A stretch of DNA of 64,000 nt from Mycobacterium sp. (lineage in GTDB: Bacteria > Actinomycetota > Actinomycetes > Mycobacteriales > Mycobacteriaceae): NCBI GenBank assembly GCA_020438845.1, contig JAGQTV010000046.1, positions 1-64,000 on the forward strand, read 5' to 3'. The notes below the pieces were generated by a model, which worked only from the letters and a program-made list of their open reading frames with translations, did not search any database and was not told where the DNA came from. The translations under genes and the position numbers were made by a program. This document shows positions 33,978-42,241 of the stretch, piece after piece; the stretch's first letter is position 1; every line of letters starts with the position of its first letter.

Positions 33978-34656
33978 GGACGGCGGCGTGTAACGCGACA
34001 ATTCCGCCGGTGAGGTTGCGCCACCGCACCTGCGACCAGCCGGCGTCCTCGATGCGACAGGCCAACGCCCGCTGATCCGGCCAGGCCCGGATGGACTCGG
34101 CAAGGTAGACGTAGGCCTCGGGGTTGCTCGACACGGCGCTGGCCACTCGCGGTAGCGCCCGCATGAGGTACTCCTTGTAGACGGTCGAGAACACCGGCAC
34201 GGTCGGGGTGGAGAACTCGCACACCACGAGCCGACCGCCCGATCGGGTGACCCGGGCCATTTCGCGCAAGCCCGCTACGTGGTCGACGACGTTGCGCAGG
34301 CCGAAGCTGATGGTGACCGCATCGAAGGTCGAGTCGGCGAACGGGAGCCTGGTGGCGTCAGCGGCGACCTTGGGCACCGCCCGATGCGCACCCGCGTGCA
34401 GCATCCCGACCGAGAAGTCGGCGGCCACGCACCACGCACCGGATTTCGCGAGCTCGACGGTGGACACCGCGGTCCCGGCGGCCAGGTCGAGCACGGTATC
34501 GCCGGGGTTGAGTTGCAGCGCCTCCCGGGTGGCCCGTCGCCAGTACCGATCCTGCCCCCCGGAGAGCACCGTGTTGGTGATGTCGTAGCGCCGCGCCACC
34601 CCGTCGAACATCGACGCGACGTCGCGGGGATCCTTCTCCAGGGACGCACGGCTCAC
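33970..34656 (-). CDS. menG: Demethylmenaquinone methyltransferase
   Basis: 228 residues. UbiE/COQ5 family: [26 protein letters not shown] at 16-41, SAM motif [39 protein letters not shown], and [12 protein letters not shown] with the family C-terminal GGIVALHAA. It methylates demethylmenaquinone, the last ring step of menaquinone synthesis. Ortholog of Rv0558. In M. tuberculosis the glycosyltransferase gene mgtA precedes it; here a 53-codon gene stands in that place. Confidence 0.96.
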   Translation of the reverse strand: MSRASLEKDPRDVASMFDGVARRYDITNTVLSGGQDRYWRRATREALQLNPGDTVLDLAAGTAVSTVELAKSGAWCVAADFSVGMLHAGAHRAVPKVAADATRLPFADSTFDAVTISFGLRNVVDHVAGLREMARVTRSGGRLVVCEFSTPTVPVFSTVYKEYLMRALPRVASAVSSNPEAYVYLAESIRAWPDQRALACRIEDAGWSQVRWRNLTGGIVALHAAVRD

Positions 34657-34766
34657 GGGGATGACGGTACCGGCGCCAGCAGGGCTGCGGCACCTCCCGG
34701 GGTCACAATCGCGCCGGATTTCCCGACCACCCCGTGAATCGAGGGGGGTCGCTCAAACGTGCACGG

Positions 34767-34928
34767 TTATGCAGTGCTGGCTCGCCGTGAGCGCCGCAAT
34801 GACTGTTCGACCATTCTGTCGCTGAGATGAATCAACCGATCCTCATGCCCAGCCGGCATGGTGTATGCCAATTTGCGCAACTCGATGGCGAAGCCGTGCA
34901 GATCCCGGCGAACCGACTCATCGCTCAT
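34767..34928 (-). CDS. 53-residue helical protein coupled to the menD operon
   Basis: ATG at 34928 overlaps the TGA of the preceding DUF3592 gene (ATGA), so it is probably translated by coupling. The product begins [19 protein letters not shown] and ends LRRSRRASTA; it is charged, likely alpha-helical, without a membrane segment. Codon third positions are mostly G/C. No family recognised. It replaces mgtA in the order known from M. tuberculosis. Short length keeps confidence moderate. Confidence 0.6.
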   Translation of the reverse strand: MSDESVRRDLHGFAIELRKLAYTMPAGHEDRLIHLSDRMVEQSLRRSRRASTA

Positions 34929-35488
34929 GCTTTCCAGGATGCCCCGGGTTCCTCTGACTGAAACCCCGTGTCAGGGACATCACAGGCACCATTCAGGTGA
35001 TGCTCCAGCCGCACCAGCCCGGCCAGCAGCAGGGCACCTATCGCCCAGGCCGTCACCGCGGTCGAACCGGCCGGGATGATCGCCAGCGAGGCGTTGCGGT
35101 CCTTGACTCGGACCAGGTTGGGGCTGTTCCTGTCGTATTCGACATAGATTCTCATGCCCTTGGCAAGCTCCGAGGGATACAACACCCCCAACTCCGGCCG
35201 GTAGGTGACCCGGTCGGGCGTGACGAACTCGATCGTCGAGCGCCGCGGCCCGGCCGAGAGCACTTCGGCCTCGGCGGTGCCCATGTTCCGCTCGATCTGC
35301 CTGTCGTTCCGCCACGCCCCCGCCACCAGCAAAACCGCTTGCAGGGTGACGATTCCCATCAGAATCCAGACCGCGGTCTTGGCCCAGCGCAACGCTTTTC
35401 GCTGCCCCGTGTCCTTCAGGTCGGGATTCCGCCGGGGCAGCGCCGACTCGACGACAGGGCCCAGCCAATCTCCCGGCCGCTTGATCAC
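34925..35488 (-). CDS. DUF3592-like membrane protein (Rv0556-type)
   Basis: 187 residues from a GTG that overlaps the menD TGA (GTGA). One strong helix near 40-58 ([20 protein letters not shown]), a soluble beta-rich domain about 60-130 ([59 protein letters not shown]), and a second helix about 142-158. The two-helix, beta-domain layout is that of DUF3592. Ortholog of Rv0556 by position. Function unknown; coupling to menD suggests co-expression only. Confidence 0.82.
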   Translation of the reverse strand: MIKRPGDWLGPVVESALPRRNPDLKDTGQRKALRWAKTAVWILMGIVTLQAVLLVAGAWRNDRQIERNMGTAEAEVLSAGPRRSTIEFVTPDRVTYRPELGVLYPSELAKGMRIYVEYDRNSPNLVRVKDRNASLAIIPAGSTAVTAWAIGALLLAGLVRLEHHLNGACDVPDTGFQSEEPGASWKA

Positions 35489-37146
35489 AGGGCCGCTCGG
35501 ATAGAGGCGTGCAGCTGGCGCAGTGTCGAACGGTCCGCTTTGACCTCCAGAACCCGGATGCCGTCGTGCGGCTCGGCGAGCACGTCAGCCAAGCCCGTAC
35601 CGACATCGCTGGAGAGCTCGACCTGCCGCGCTTCCACGTGGTAGGCCCGGCACAGCGCACCGACGTCGACGTCGTGCGGGGTGCCGAAGATCCGCGACGA
35701 CACGTCGGAGAAACGGGGGTCGCCCTGCTCGAGGAGTTCGAAGATGCCACCGCCGTTGTCGTTGGACACCACGATGGTGAGGTTTCGCGGACTGGGCTCG
35801 GTCGGGCCGATCAGCAGGCCGGAGGCGTCGTGGACGAAGGTCAGATCGCCCAGAAGTGCGATGGTCCGCTGGCCGTACGCGAGAGCCGCCCCAATAGCAG
35901 TCGACACGGTGCCGTCGATCCCGGCCGCACCACGGTTGGACCGCACCGCCACTCCGTTGGCATTCAGCCCGACCAGCGCGGCGTCGCGCACCGGGTTCGA
36001 TGCGCCCAGCACCAGCTGGTCGCCCGGCTTGAGAGCGTCGACGACGGCCGCAGCGACGTGCAGGCCGGTGGCCAGCGGGTGGGCCTTGAGTTGCTGACGC
36101 ACGACTTTGTTGGCGTGGGCGTTGGCCTCGGCGCATCGCCGCAGCCATTCCGGGTCGGGTGTGCCGGTGGTTTCGGCACGCGTGCCGGTCGCCGTCGAGT
36201 TGCCCGAAACGTCCGGCCAGCGCGGTCCGGTGGTCAACGCGAACACCGCGATTTCCGGGTCGGCCAGCAGTGCCGACACCGGCCGGTGCAGGGTCGGACG
36301 GCCCAGCATGATCACCTGCTTGGGCCGCATCGCGATGAGGGCCAGCGGATGCAGCGGGTTAGCCGCGTACGGTGCGGTGGGCTCAGCGACGGTGGGCAGG
36401 TGCGCCAGGTTGGGGTGTGCACCTGCCCCGTGGCCGGCGACGACGACGGTGTCGGGGGTGAGGTCGATGGGCAGGGGCTGGTCGAATGTCACCGGCGGGG
36501 TGTAGGTCCAGGACTTCCCGTCGGGCCTTCCGTGTGGAATATCAACCGAATCCTGATCCGGCACAAGAGGTTCCCGCAAGGGGATGTCGAATTGCACGGG
36601 TCCGGCGTTGGCCGTGCGCGCACCGGTGGCTGCCGTAAGCACCCGGCAGGTGGCTGAGCGCCACTGCGCATTTTGCGCATCGAATCGAAGCGGCGCATTT
36701 TGCGCATCGAGCACCTCCGGTTGGTCTTCAGCCAGACCCAGGCTGACCGCGGTGCGCAACTGGGTGCCGAAGTAGCCGAGCTGCTCGATGGTCTGATTGG
36801 CCCCGGTCCCCAGCAGTTCGTAGGGCCGGTTGGCGCTCAAGAGGATCAACGGAACGCGCGCGTAGTTCGCCTCGACCACGGCAGGGCCCAAGTTGGCCAC
36901 GGCGGTGCCGGAGGTCATCGCGATGGGCACCGGCCGGCCACTACCCAGCGCCAGGCCGATAGCCAGGTAGCCGGCGGTGCGTTCGTCGATGCGGACGTGC
37001 AGTCTCAGCCGTCCTGTGCGGTCGGCGTCGGCCAGCGCGAAGGCCAGTGGAGCGTTGCGGCTGCCCGGGCACAGCACGACGTCGCGCACCCCGCCGCGAA
37101 TGAGTTCGTCGACGACTATTCGCGCCTGCGCCGTCGAGGGATTCAC
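35485..37146 (-). CDS. menD: SEPHCHC synthase (menaquinone step 2)
   Basis: 553 residues, family length. TPP-enzyme layout: PYR domain with [14 protein letters not shown] (25-38) and [14 protein letters not shown], catalytic-glutamate region, PP domain with [20 protein letters not shown] and [12 protein letters not shown]. It condenses isochorismate with 2-oxoglutarate. ATG at 37146. It carries a local in-frame duplication near residue 150 ([18 protein letters not shown]). Ortholog of Rv0555. The next gene starts within its stop. Confidence 0.95.
   Translation of the reverse strand: MNPSTAQARIVVDELIRGGVRDVVLCPGSRNAPLAFALADADRTGRLRLHVRIDERTAGYLAIGLALGSGRPVPIAMTSGTAVANLGPAVVEANYARVPLILLSANRPYELLGTGANQTIEQLGYFGTQLRTAVSLGLAEDQPEVLDAQNAPLRFDAQNAQWRSATCRVLTAATGARTANAGPVQFDIPLREPLVPDQDSVDIPHGRPDGKSWTYTPPVTFDQPLPIDLTPDTVVVAGHGAGAHPNLAHLPTVAEPTAPYAANPLHPLALIAMRPKQVIMLGRPTLHRPVSALLADPEIAVFALTTGPRWPDVSGNSTATGTRAETTGTPDPEWLRRCAEANAHANKVVRQQLKAHPLATGLHVAAAVVDALKPGDQLVLGASNPVRDAALVGLNANGVAVRSNRGAAGIDGTVSTAIGAALAYGQRTIALLGDLTFVHDASGLLIGPTEPSPRNLTIVVSNDNGGGIFELLEQGDPRFSDVSSRIFGTPHDVDVGALCRAYHVEARQVELSSDVGTGLADVLAEPHDGIRVLEVKADRSTLRQLHASIRAAL
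36666..36710 (-). repeat. In-frame 27-bp period duplication inside menD
   Basis: GCGCATTTTGCGCATCGA occurs at 36666-36683 and again at 36693-36710, period 27. Each copy also contains GCGCA twice around TTT. It encodes DAQNA twice. Nine residues are thereby inserted into the linker after the PYR domain, presumably a surface loop. Confidence 0.8.
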
Positions 37147-37184
37147 CCCTACAGCGTGTCACAGCCTTCGGGTGGAGCATCCGT

Positions 37185-37250
37185 CACCCAAACCGACAAA
37201 CGGGCGCGGAAATGCGAGTAGATCGCACCAAAACGTCGAGTTCGACGTGC
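37185..37250 (+). repeat. Dispersed repeat copy A (between menD and bpoC)
   Basis: Starts with CCCAAACCGACAAACGGGCG (37187-37206) and runs to about 37250. It matches copy B on the opposite strand over about 64 bases with roughly 80% identity by eye. It fills most of the 107-bp menD-bpoC gap. Confidence 0.8.
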
Positions 37251-37253
37251 GGG

Positions 37254-38039
37254 TCAGATGAGCGTGCCTGCGAAAAACTGCAGCATGGCCGAGTTGACCG
37301 CCTCCGGACGCTCCAAGAACCCGAGGTGGCCGGCGTTAGCAATCTGGACATAGCGACCCTTGGGAATGGCGTCACCGACCTCCTTGCCGAGGGCGGCCGG
37401 GGTGATCAGATCGTCGGCGAAACCGATCACCAGCACCTCGCTGCGGATCGAGCGGTAGGCGGGCAGCCGGTTCTCCCGGGGGGCAACGCCGATCTGCGCC
37501 CGCCAACCCGGGGTGCGCTTCATCGGGAAGGCCATGAACATTTCCAACCACTCCTCGATCGCCGGGGAGTTGATGGTCCTGGGCGAAAAGTTCTCCAGGA
37601 TACGGACTTTCGCGGCGTAAGCGGCCGGTAACTCGATGCCGGCGTCGTCCAGCTCGAGGTCGGCTGTGCGGAACGCGATACGGGTGGTGTCGATTCGACC
37701 GCGAGTGCCCATCAGCACGGCCTGGGTCACCAGGTCGGGGCGGGCGAGCATGAGTTCCTGGGCGATGAACGCGCCCATCGACATCGCCACCACGCGGGTC
37801 GGGCCGCCAATCACCGATTCGATCAGTTCGGCGGTGTCGCCCACCACCTGCTCGGTGGTGAACCCGTCGGCGTTCTCAGTGGCGCCGACACCGCGGTTGT
37901 CGAAGGTGACGCAGCGGTACCCAGCTGCCACGAAGGCCGGGACCTGATAGATGTGCCAGGTGCGGCCAGCTCCGCCGGTGCCGGCGATGAAGAGCACTGG
38001 GTCCCCGGAGCCCTTGTCGTCGTAGGCCAGGTTGGTCAC
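37254..38039 (-). CDS. bpoC: Alpha/beta hydrolase (BpoC-type)
   Basis: 261 residues from the GTG at 38039. Closely matches M. tuberculosis BpoC (Rv0554) in length and pattern: LAYDDKGSGDPVLFIAGTGGAG, CVTFDNRGVGATE, nucleophile elbow AMSMGAFIAQEL (Ser in SMG), acid in GFADDLITP, base His in ANAGHLGFLERPE. BpoC resembles cofactor-free haloperoxidases but its true activity is unclear; the place between menD and menC has suggested a MenH-like role (SHCHC synthase), which is inference. Upstream in-frame sequence runs into the menC complement and is not coding. Confidence 0.92.
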   Translation of the reverse strand: MTNLAYDDKGSGDPVLFIAGTGGAGRTWHIYQVPAFVAAGYRCVTFDNRGVGATENADGFTTEQVVGDTAELIESVIGGPTRVVAMSMGAFIAQELMLARPDLVTQAVLMGTRGRIDTTRIAFRTADLELDDAGIELPAAYAAKVRILENFSPRTINSPAIEEWLEMFMAFPMKRTPGWRAQIGVAPRENRLPAYRSIRSEVLVIGFADDLITPAALGKEVGDAIPKGRYVQIANAGHLGFLERPEAVNSAMLQFFAGTLI

Positions 38040-38067
38040 TCGCGCGAGGCTACACTGCCCACTTTCC

Positions 38068-38132
38068 GACGCCGAGTTCGACGATTTGGTGGGTTTCACT
38101 CGACTTTCTTCGCCCGTTTGTCGGTTTGGGCG
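38068..38132 (-). repeat. Dispersed repeat copy B (bpoC-menC gap and 3' end of menC)
   Basis: On the minus strand it shows the same 20-base core as copy A, followed by CGAGT, CACCAAA and CGTCGA blocks at equal spacing. It supplies the last codons of menC (QTDKRAKKVE and stop), so the repeat seems to have been incorporated into the gene end. Confidence 0.8.
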
Positions 38133-39085
38133 AGGAGGGGGAGGAGGGGGAAGCACTCCCGGACGCGGGTGATCCACCAGTCGCGGCGGTCGGGGGCAGC
38201 AGCCAGGGCCGCCAGCCGGGCTGGGTCGGGGACGACGTCGACGACGGGCAGGTGACCGTCGACGACGTTCAGTTCGGCTACGTCCTCGATGAACAGCCCG
38301 CCGGTGCCCAGACCGCAGGCGTGCTCCAACCGGGGCAGGGCGGCCGCGGCGGCCAGGCCGGTGCCGATGCCCACAGCCGAATCCAACGCACTGGAGACCA
38401 CCACCGGGATGTCGATCTGTTCGGCGATGTCGAGCATCGGACGTACGCCGCCGAGTGGCGCGACTTTGAGCACCGCGATATCGGCGGCATGCGCGCGCAC
38501 CACGGCCAGTGGGTCGGAAGCCTTGCGGATGCTCTCGTCGGCGGCCACCTTGACCTGCACCCGTCGACGCACCTCGGCCAGTTCGGCCACGCTGCGGCAG
38601 GGCTGTTCGATGTACTCCAGCGGACCGCCGACGGTCAGCGCATGGGCCGCTGCAACCGCCTGGTCCACCGTCCATCCGCCGTTGGCGTCCACCCGCACGG
38701 TCGGGACCGCGCGGCGGACGGCCTCGACCCGGGCGACGTCGTCAGCCAGCGTCTGCCCCGGTTCGGCGACCTTCACTTTGGCCGTCCTCGCCCCCGGAAA
38801 CCGGGCCAGCACCTCCGGAACCTGCCCGGCGGGCACGGCGGGAACGGTGGCGTTGACCGGGATCCGCTTCCGCAGTGCGGGAGTCGCTGTCCCGTAAGCG
38901 GACTCGATCCCCGCGGCCAGCCAGTGTGCAGCTTCAGCCGGCCCGTATTCCGGGAACGCGGAGAATTCACCCCAGCCGGACGGACCGTCGAGGAGCGCGA
39001 CCTCACGCACCGTGATGCCGCGGAACCGAACCCGCATCGGCAGGGAAACGACGTGCAGCCGATCGAGCAGGTCGTCCAGGAACAT
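38096..39085 (-). CDS. menC: o-Succinylbenzoate synthase
   Basis: 329 residues from an ATG at 39085 overlapping the upstream ligase stop (ATGA). Enolase-superfamily residues: catalytic Lys in KVKVAEPG, metal ligands Asp in RVDANGGW, Glu in EYIEQP, Asp in VAADESI, and second Lys in AVLKVAPLGG. Dehydrates SHCHC to OSB. Ortholog of Rv0553. The last dozen residues (AQTDKRAKKVE) come from a dispersed repeat and are therefore unlikely to be part of the conserved fold. Confidence 0.95.
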   Translation of the reverse strand: MFLDDLLDRLHVVSLPMRVRFRGITVREVALLDGPSGWGEFSAFPEYGPAEAAHWLAAGIESAYGTATPALRKRIPVNATVPAVPAGQVPEVLARFPGARTAKVKVAEPGQTLADDVARVEAVRRAVPTVRVDANGGWTVDQAVAAAHALTVGGPLEYIEQPCRSVAELAEVRRRVQVKVAADESIRKASDPLAVVRAHAADIAVLKVAPLGGVRPMLDIAEQIDIPVVVSSALDSAVGIGTGLAAAAALPRLEHACGLGTGGLFIEDVAELNVVDGHLPVVDVVPDPARLAALAAAPDRRDWWITRVRECFPLLPLLAQTDKRAKKVE

Positions 39086-40653
39086 CAGATCGCGCGGTCT
39101 TGGTTCTCCCAGTAGGGCTTTCGCAGATCCTTCTTGAGCAGCTTGCCGGTGGGGTTGCGCGGCAGGGCGTCCATGATCTCGATGCTCTTGGGGCACTTGT
39201 AGCGGGCCAGCCGCTCCCGGCACCACTCCAGCAATTCGGCCTCGCTGGTGCTGGCCCCTGCGCTCAGTTCGACCACGGCCTTGACCGATTCGCCCCACTT
39301 GGGGTCGGGGATGCCGAACACGGCGGCGTCGAGCACCGCGGGATTGTCGGTCAACGCCCGCTCGACCTCGACGGAGTAGATGTTCTCGCCGCCGGAGATG
39401 ATCATGTCCTTGAGCCGGTCCTCGACGAAGACGAACCCGTCGGGGTCGACTCGGCCGATATCACCGGTCCGGAACCACCGATCCTCGGTGATCGCCTCGG
39501 CGGTGGCCTCCGGCTTGTTGTGGTAGCCCCTCATCAATTGCGGCGTGCGGAACCACAATTCTCCCGCGGTTCCAGGCTCGACGTCCTCCAACGAACCGGG
39601 ATCGACTACGCGCACCTCCACCTGGTTCATCGGCTGACCGGCGCTGACCAGCCGTTCCGGATGGGCCGCATCGCGGTGCGCCTCGGGGCTGAGCTGGGTG
39701 ACTGCGCCGCAGACCTCGGTCAGCCCGTACACCTGGACGAAGTCGGTGTCCGGCAACGCCTTCAACGCATCCTTGAGCAGTGCGTGCGGCATCGGGGAGG
39801 CGCCGTAGACGAAGGTTCGCAGGCGGCCGAACAGTTTGACCGCGTCCGGGCCCGACTCCAGGACCTTCCCCAGCACGGCCGGCACCAGGAAGGTGCGGGT
39901 GGCCCCTTGCATGATCCCGGCCATCAACGTCATCCCGTCGGCCTCGCGGGTCATGATCGTGGTCACGCCGGCGTAGAGGGTGAACTGCACGAACGAGGTC
40001 CCGCCGACATGGAACAGCGGCATCGCCACCAGAGTCTTGTCGTCCTCCTCGAATTCGAAGGTGGCGGAGTTCAGGGTGTGGGCGATGAGGTTCGCCTGGG
40101 TGAGTTCGATGCCCTTCGGCTTACCGGTGGTGCCCGAGGAGTACATGATCACGCAGACGTCGTCGGGGCTGACCTCAGGTCCCTGGGCGTGCGGGGCGGA
40201 CGCGGCCAGGATGGCCTCGTACTCGTCGCCCTCTCCCCCCTCCGGCGTGACGTTGATGATGTGCTCGACCCCGGTCAGGTCACCACGGATCTTGTCGATC
40301 GACCCGCGCAGGTCCTCGCCGACGACGAGCAACTTCGCGCCACAGTCGTTGATGACGTAGTCCATCTCAGCCCCGGCCAACCGGAAGTTGATGATCGCGG
40401 TGGCTGCCCCCAACGACGCAGCGGCCATGGTCAACTCGATGCAGGCAGGGTGATTCTTGTCCAGGAACGCCACCACGTCACCGCGGCCGACGCCGCGCTC
40501 GACCAGCGCACCCGCCAGTCGGCGGACGCGATCGTTCAACTGCCCCCAGGTGAAGCTGCGGCCCAGGTAGGACATTGCCTCGGCATCGGGCTTGACCTCA
40601 GCCCAGTGCGTCAGCGGGTCGTCAAGAAAGCGGGGTACGTAAGTCTGCTGCAT
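39085..40653 (-). CDS. Acyl-CoA/AMP ligase (FadD type)
   Basis: 522 residues. ANL superfamily: P-loop YSSGTTGKPKGIEL (near 170), VYGLTEVCG (A5), WFRTGDIGRVDPDGFVFVEDR (A7/A8), catalytic Lys in PTGKLLKKDLR. PKGIE and length resemble FadD13-type long-chain acyl-CoA synthetases. It sits between an MFS gene (18 bases upstream) and menC (coupled), an arrangement not in M. tuberculosis as I remember it. Substrate not predictable. It may activate an acid handled by the MFS protein (inference). Confidence 0.9.
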   Translation of the reverse strand: MQQTYVPRFLDDPLTHWAEVKPDAEAMSYLGRSFTWGQLNDRVRRLAGALVERGVGRGDVVAFLDKNHPACIELTMAAASLGAATAIINFRLAGAEMDYVINDCGAKLLVVGEDLRGSIDKIRGDLTGVEHIINVTPEGGEGDEYEAILAASAPHAQGPEVSPDDVCVIMYSSGTTGKPKGIELTQANLIAHTLNSATFEFEEDDKTLVAMPLFHVGGTSFVQFTLYAGVTTIMTREADGMTLMAGIMQGATRTFLVPAVLGKVLESGPDAVKLFGRLRTFVYGASPMPHALLKDALKALPDTDFVQVYGLTEVCGAVTQLSPEAHRDAAHPERLVSAGQPMNQVEVRVVDPGSLEDVEPGTAGELWFRTPQLMRGYHNKPEATAEAITEDRWFRTGDIGRVDPDGFVFVEDRLKDMIISGGENIYSVEVERALTDNPAVLDAAVFGIPDPKWGESVKAVVELSAGASTSEAELLEWCRERLARYKCPKSIEIMDALPRNPTGKLLKKDLRKPYWENQDRAI

Positions 40654-40671
40654 ACCCGACAGGGTGCCATG

Positions 40672-42201
40672 TCAGGTCGCTCCAGCACTGCGCTTCGGGC
40701 GGAGTAACACCATCGCGACGACAATCGCCGCCACCGGCACGGCCGTCATGATGAGGCTGACGTCGTGGATGGCCGCCAGCCAGCTCTGGGAAGCCTCGGA
40801 CACCACCCAGCGAGCCTGTTCGGGATCGAGCAGCTCGCTGCCGGCCACCGGGTTGGGGGCGCCGCCGTGGGCGACGCGCAGCGCTTCGCGCGCCTGCTCC
40901 TCGCTGATGCCTGAGCCTTCGAGCTTGCGTCGGCCGTCACGGAGAAACAGCGTGGTGCCGACGAGTGCGAACAACGCCGGTCCCAACGAATAGGCGGCCT
41001 GCCCGACGGCAGGCTTGACCGCCGACACCACCCCACCGAGCTCGGGTGGCGCGCTGGACATCATGATCGTCGACTGCGGGGTCTGGACCACCGCTCCCCC
41101 GACCGCGTTGAGCGCCACCGCCGCGCCCAGCACCGCGATCGCGGTGTGTTCGTCGAACAGCACCGGAATCGCCATGCTGACCGCCAGGATCCCCAGCCCT
41201 GTCACCAGCACCGCACGCTCGCCGAAGCGAGCGGTGGCCTTTCCGGCGGCGACAGCGGCCACCGAAGCGATGAGCATGGCCGGGACGAGAAGCACGCCGA
41301 GCACCTCCGGCGACTTACCCCTTATCGTCACCAGGTAGTAAGCGAACAGGATGGTGCCGCCACCGCCGAGGAAGTTGAAGGTCGCGCCGGCGATCAGCGC
41401 GGCGTCGAAGCGGCCGGATCGGAAGATGCGCATATCCAGGGCGGGAGTACTGGTGTGCAGTTCCCACCGCACGAACGCCACCCCCAGTGCCAATCCCAAA
41501 CCAATCAGGCCCAGCGCTCCCACGTTGAGACCGCCTTGCAGTTCGGTCAATCCGTAGATGGTGGTTACCAGCGCCGCAGCGATCAGCAGGATGCCGATGA
41601 TGTCCAGCTTGCGCTGGTCCCGAACAGTTTCCGGCACGAATTTCAGAGTGATCACCAGGGTGAGCGCGGCCAGCACCGGAGTAACCAGGAAGCAGGTTCG
41701 CCAACCGTAGTGAGTCGCCAGCCAACTTCCCAACGCGGGCTGGAAGACCGTCAGAGCATGTCCGGCACCGAGGTAGGCCGCGATGGCGGCGGCTCGACCC
41801 GCCGGCGCGAACACCGCGTTGATAATCGCCAGGGAGAGCCCGAGGACGAACGCGAAGGCGATCCCGAGACCTGCACGGGCGATGAGCAACACGCTCACAT
41901 GCTGTGCGACCGCGCCGAGCAGACCGAAGGCAATCGAACCGTAGATCCCGATGACGAACATCCGCTTCATGCCGGCCAGGTCGCCGAGCGCTCCGGCACC
42001 GAGCACCGCGGCAGCCAGGGTCAGCGTGCACAGGCTGGCCAGAAAACTGGCCATGCTGGGGGTGAAGTGGAGCCCCTTCTGCACCGCGGCGAGGTTGGTC
42101 GACAGGATGGTCGGGTCGGCGGCGGTGATGCTGTACCCGAGCCCCATGGCCAGGATCGTCATCGTTGCGGCCAGACCGGTGACGTGTTCCTGCTCAGCCA
42201 T
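40672..42201 (-). CDS. MFS transporter, DHA2-type multidrug/solute exporter
   Basis: 509 residues with about 14 hydrophobic helices, the DHA2 layout. Landmarks: LGAGALGDLAGMKRMFVIGI (motif A-like loop 2-3), LGAGHALTVFQPALGSWLATHYGWRTCFLV (motif C-like region), and a long soluble segment near 440-475 (LRDGRRKLEGSGISEEQAREAL) between late helices. Proton-driven export of drugs or metabolites is the family role. It is divergent from fadD8 with 40 bases between and followed by the ligase gene. Confidence 0.9.
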   Translation of the reverse strand: MAEQEHVTGLAATMTILAMGLGYSITAADPTILSTNLAAVQKGLHFTPSMASFLASLCTLTLAAAVLGAGALGDLAGMKRMFVIGIYGSIAFGLLGAVAQHVSVLLIARAGLGIAFAFVLGLSLAIINAVFAPAGRAAAIAAYLGAGHALTVFQPALGSWLATHYGWRTCFLVTPVLAALTLVITLKFVPETVRDQRKLDIIGILLIAAALVTTIYGLTELQGGLNVGALGLIGLGLALGVAFVRWELHTSTPALDMRIFRSGRFDAALIAGATFNFLGGGGTILFAYYLVTIRGKSPEVLGVLLVPAMLIASVAAVAAGKATARFGERAVLVTGLGILAVSMAIPVLFDEHTAIAVLGAAVALNAVGGAVVQTPQSTIMMSSAPPELGGVVSAVKPAVGQAAYSLGPALFALVGTTLFLRDGRRKLEGSGISEEQAREALRVAHGGAPNPVAGSELLDPEQARWVVSEASQSWLAAIHDVSLIMTAVPVAAIVVAMVLLRPKRSAGAT

Positions 42202-42241
42202 CAGGCGATGTTAACGCCGGGAAGCCTCCTAATCTGGTGTC

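Noticed and set aside
39100-40707. 535-codon plus-strand frame
   Set aside because: Antisense to the acyl-CoA ligase with complete ANL motifs.
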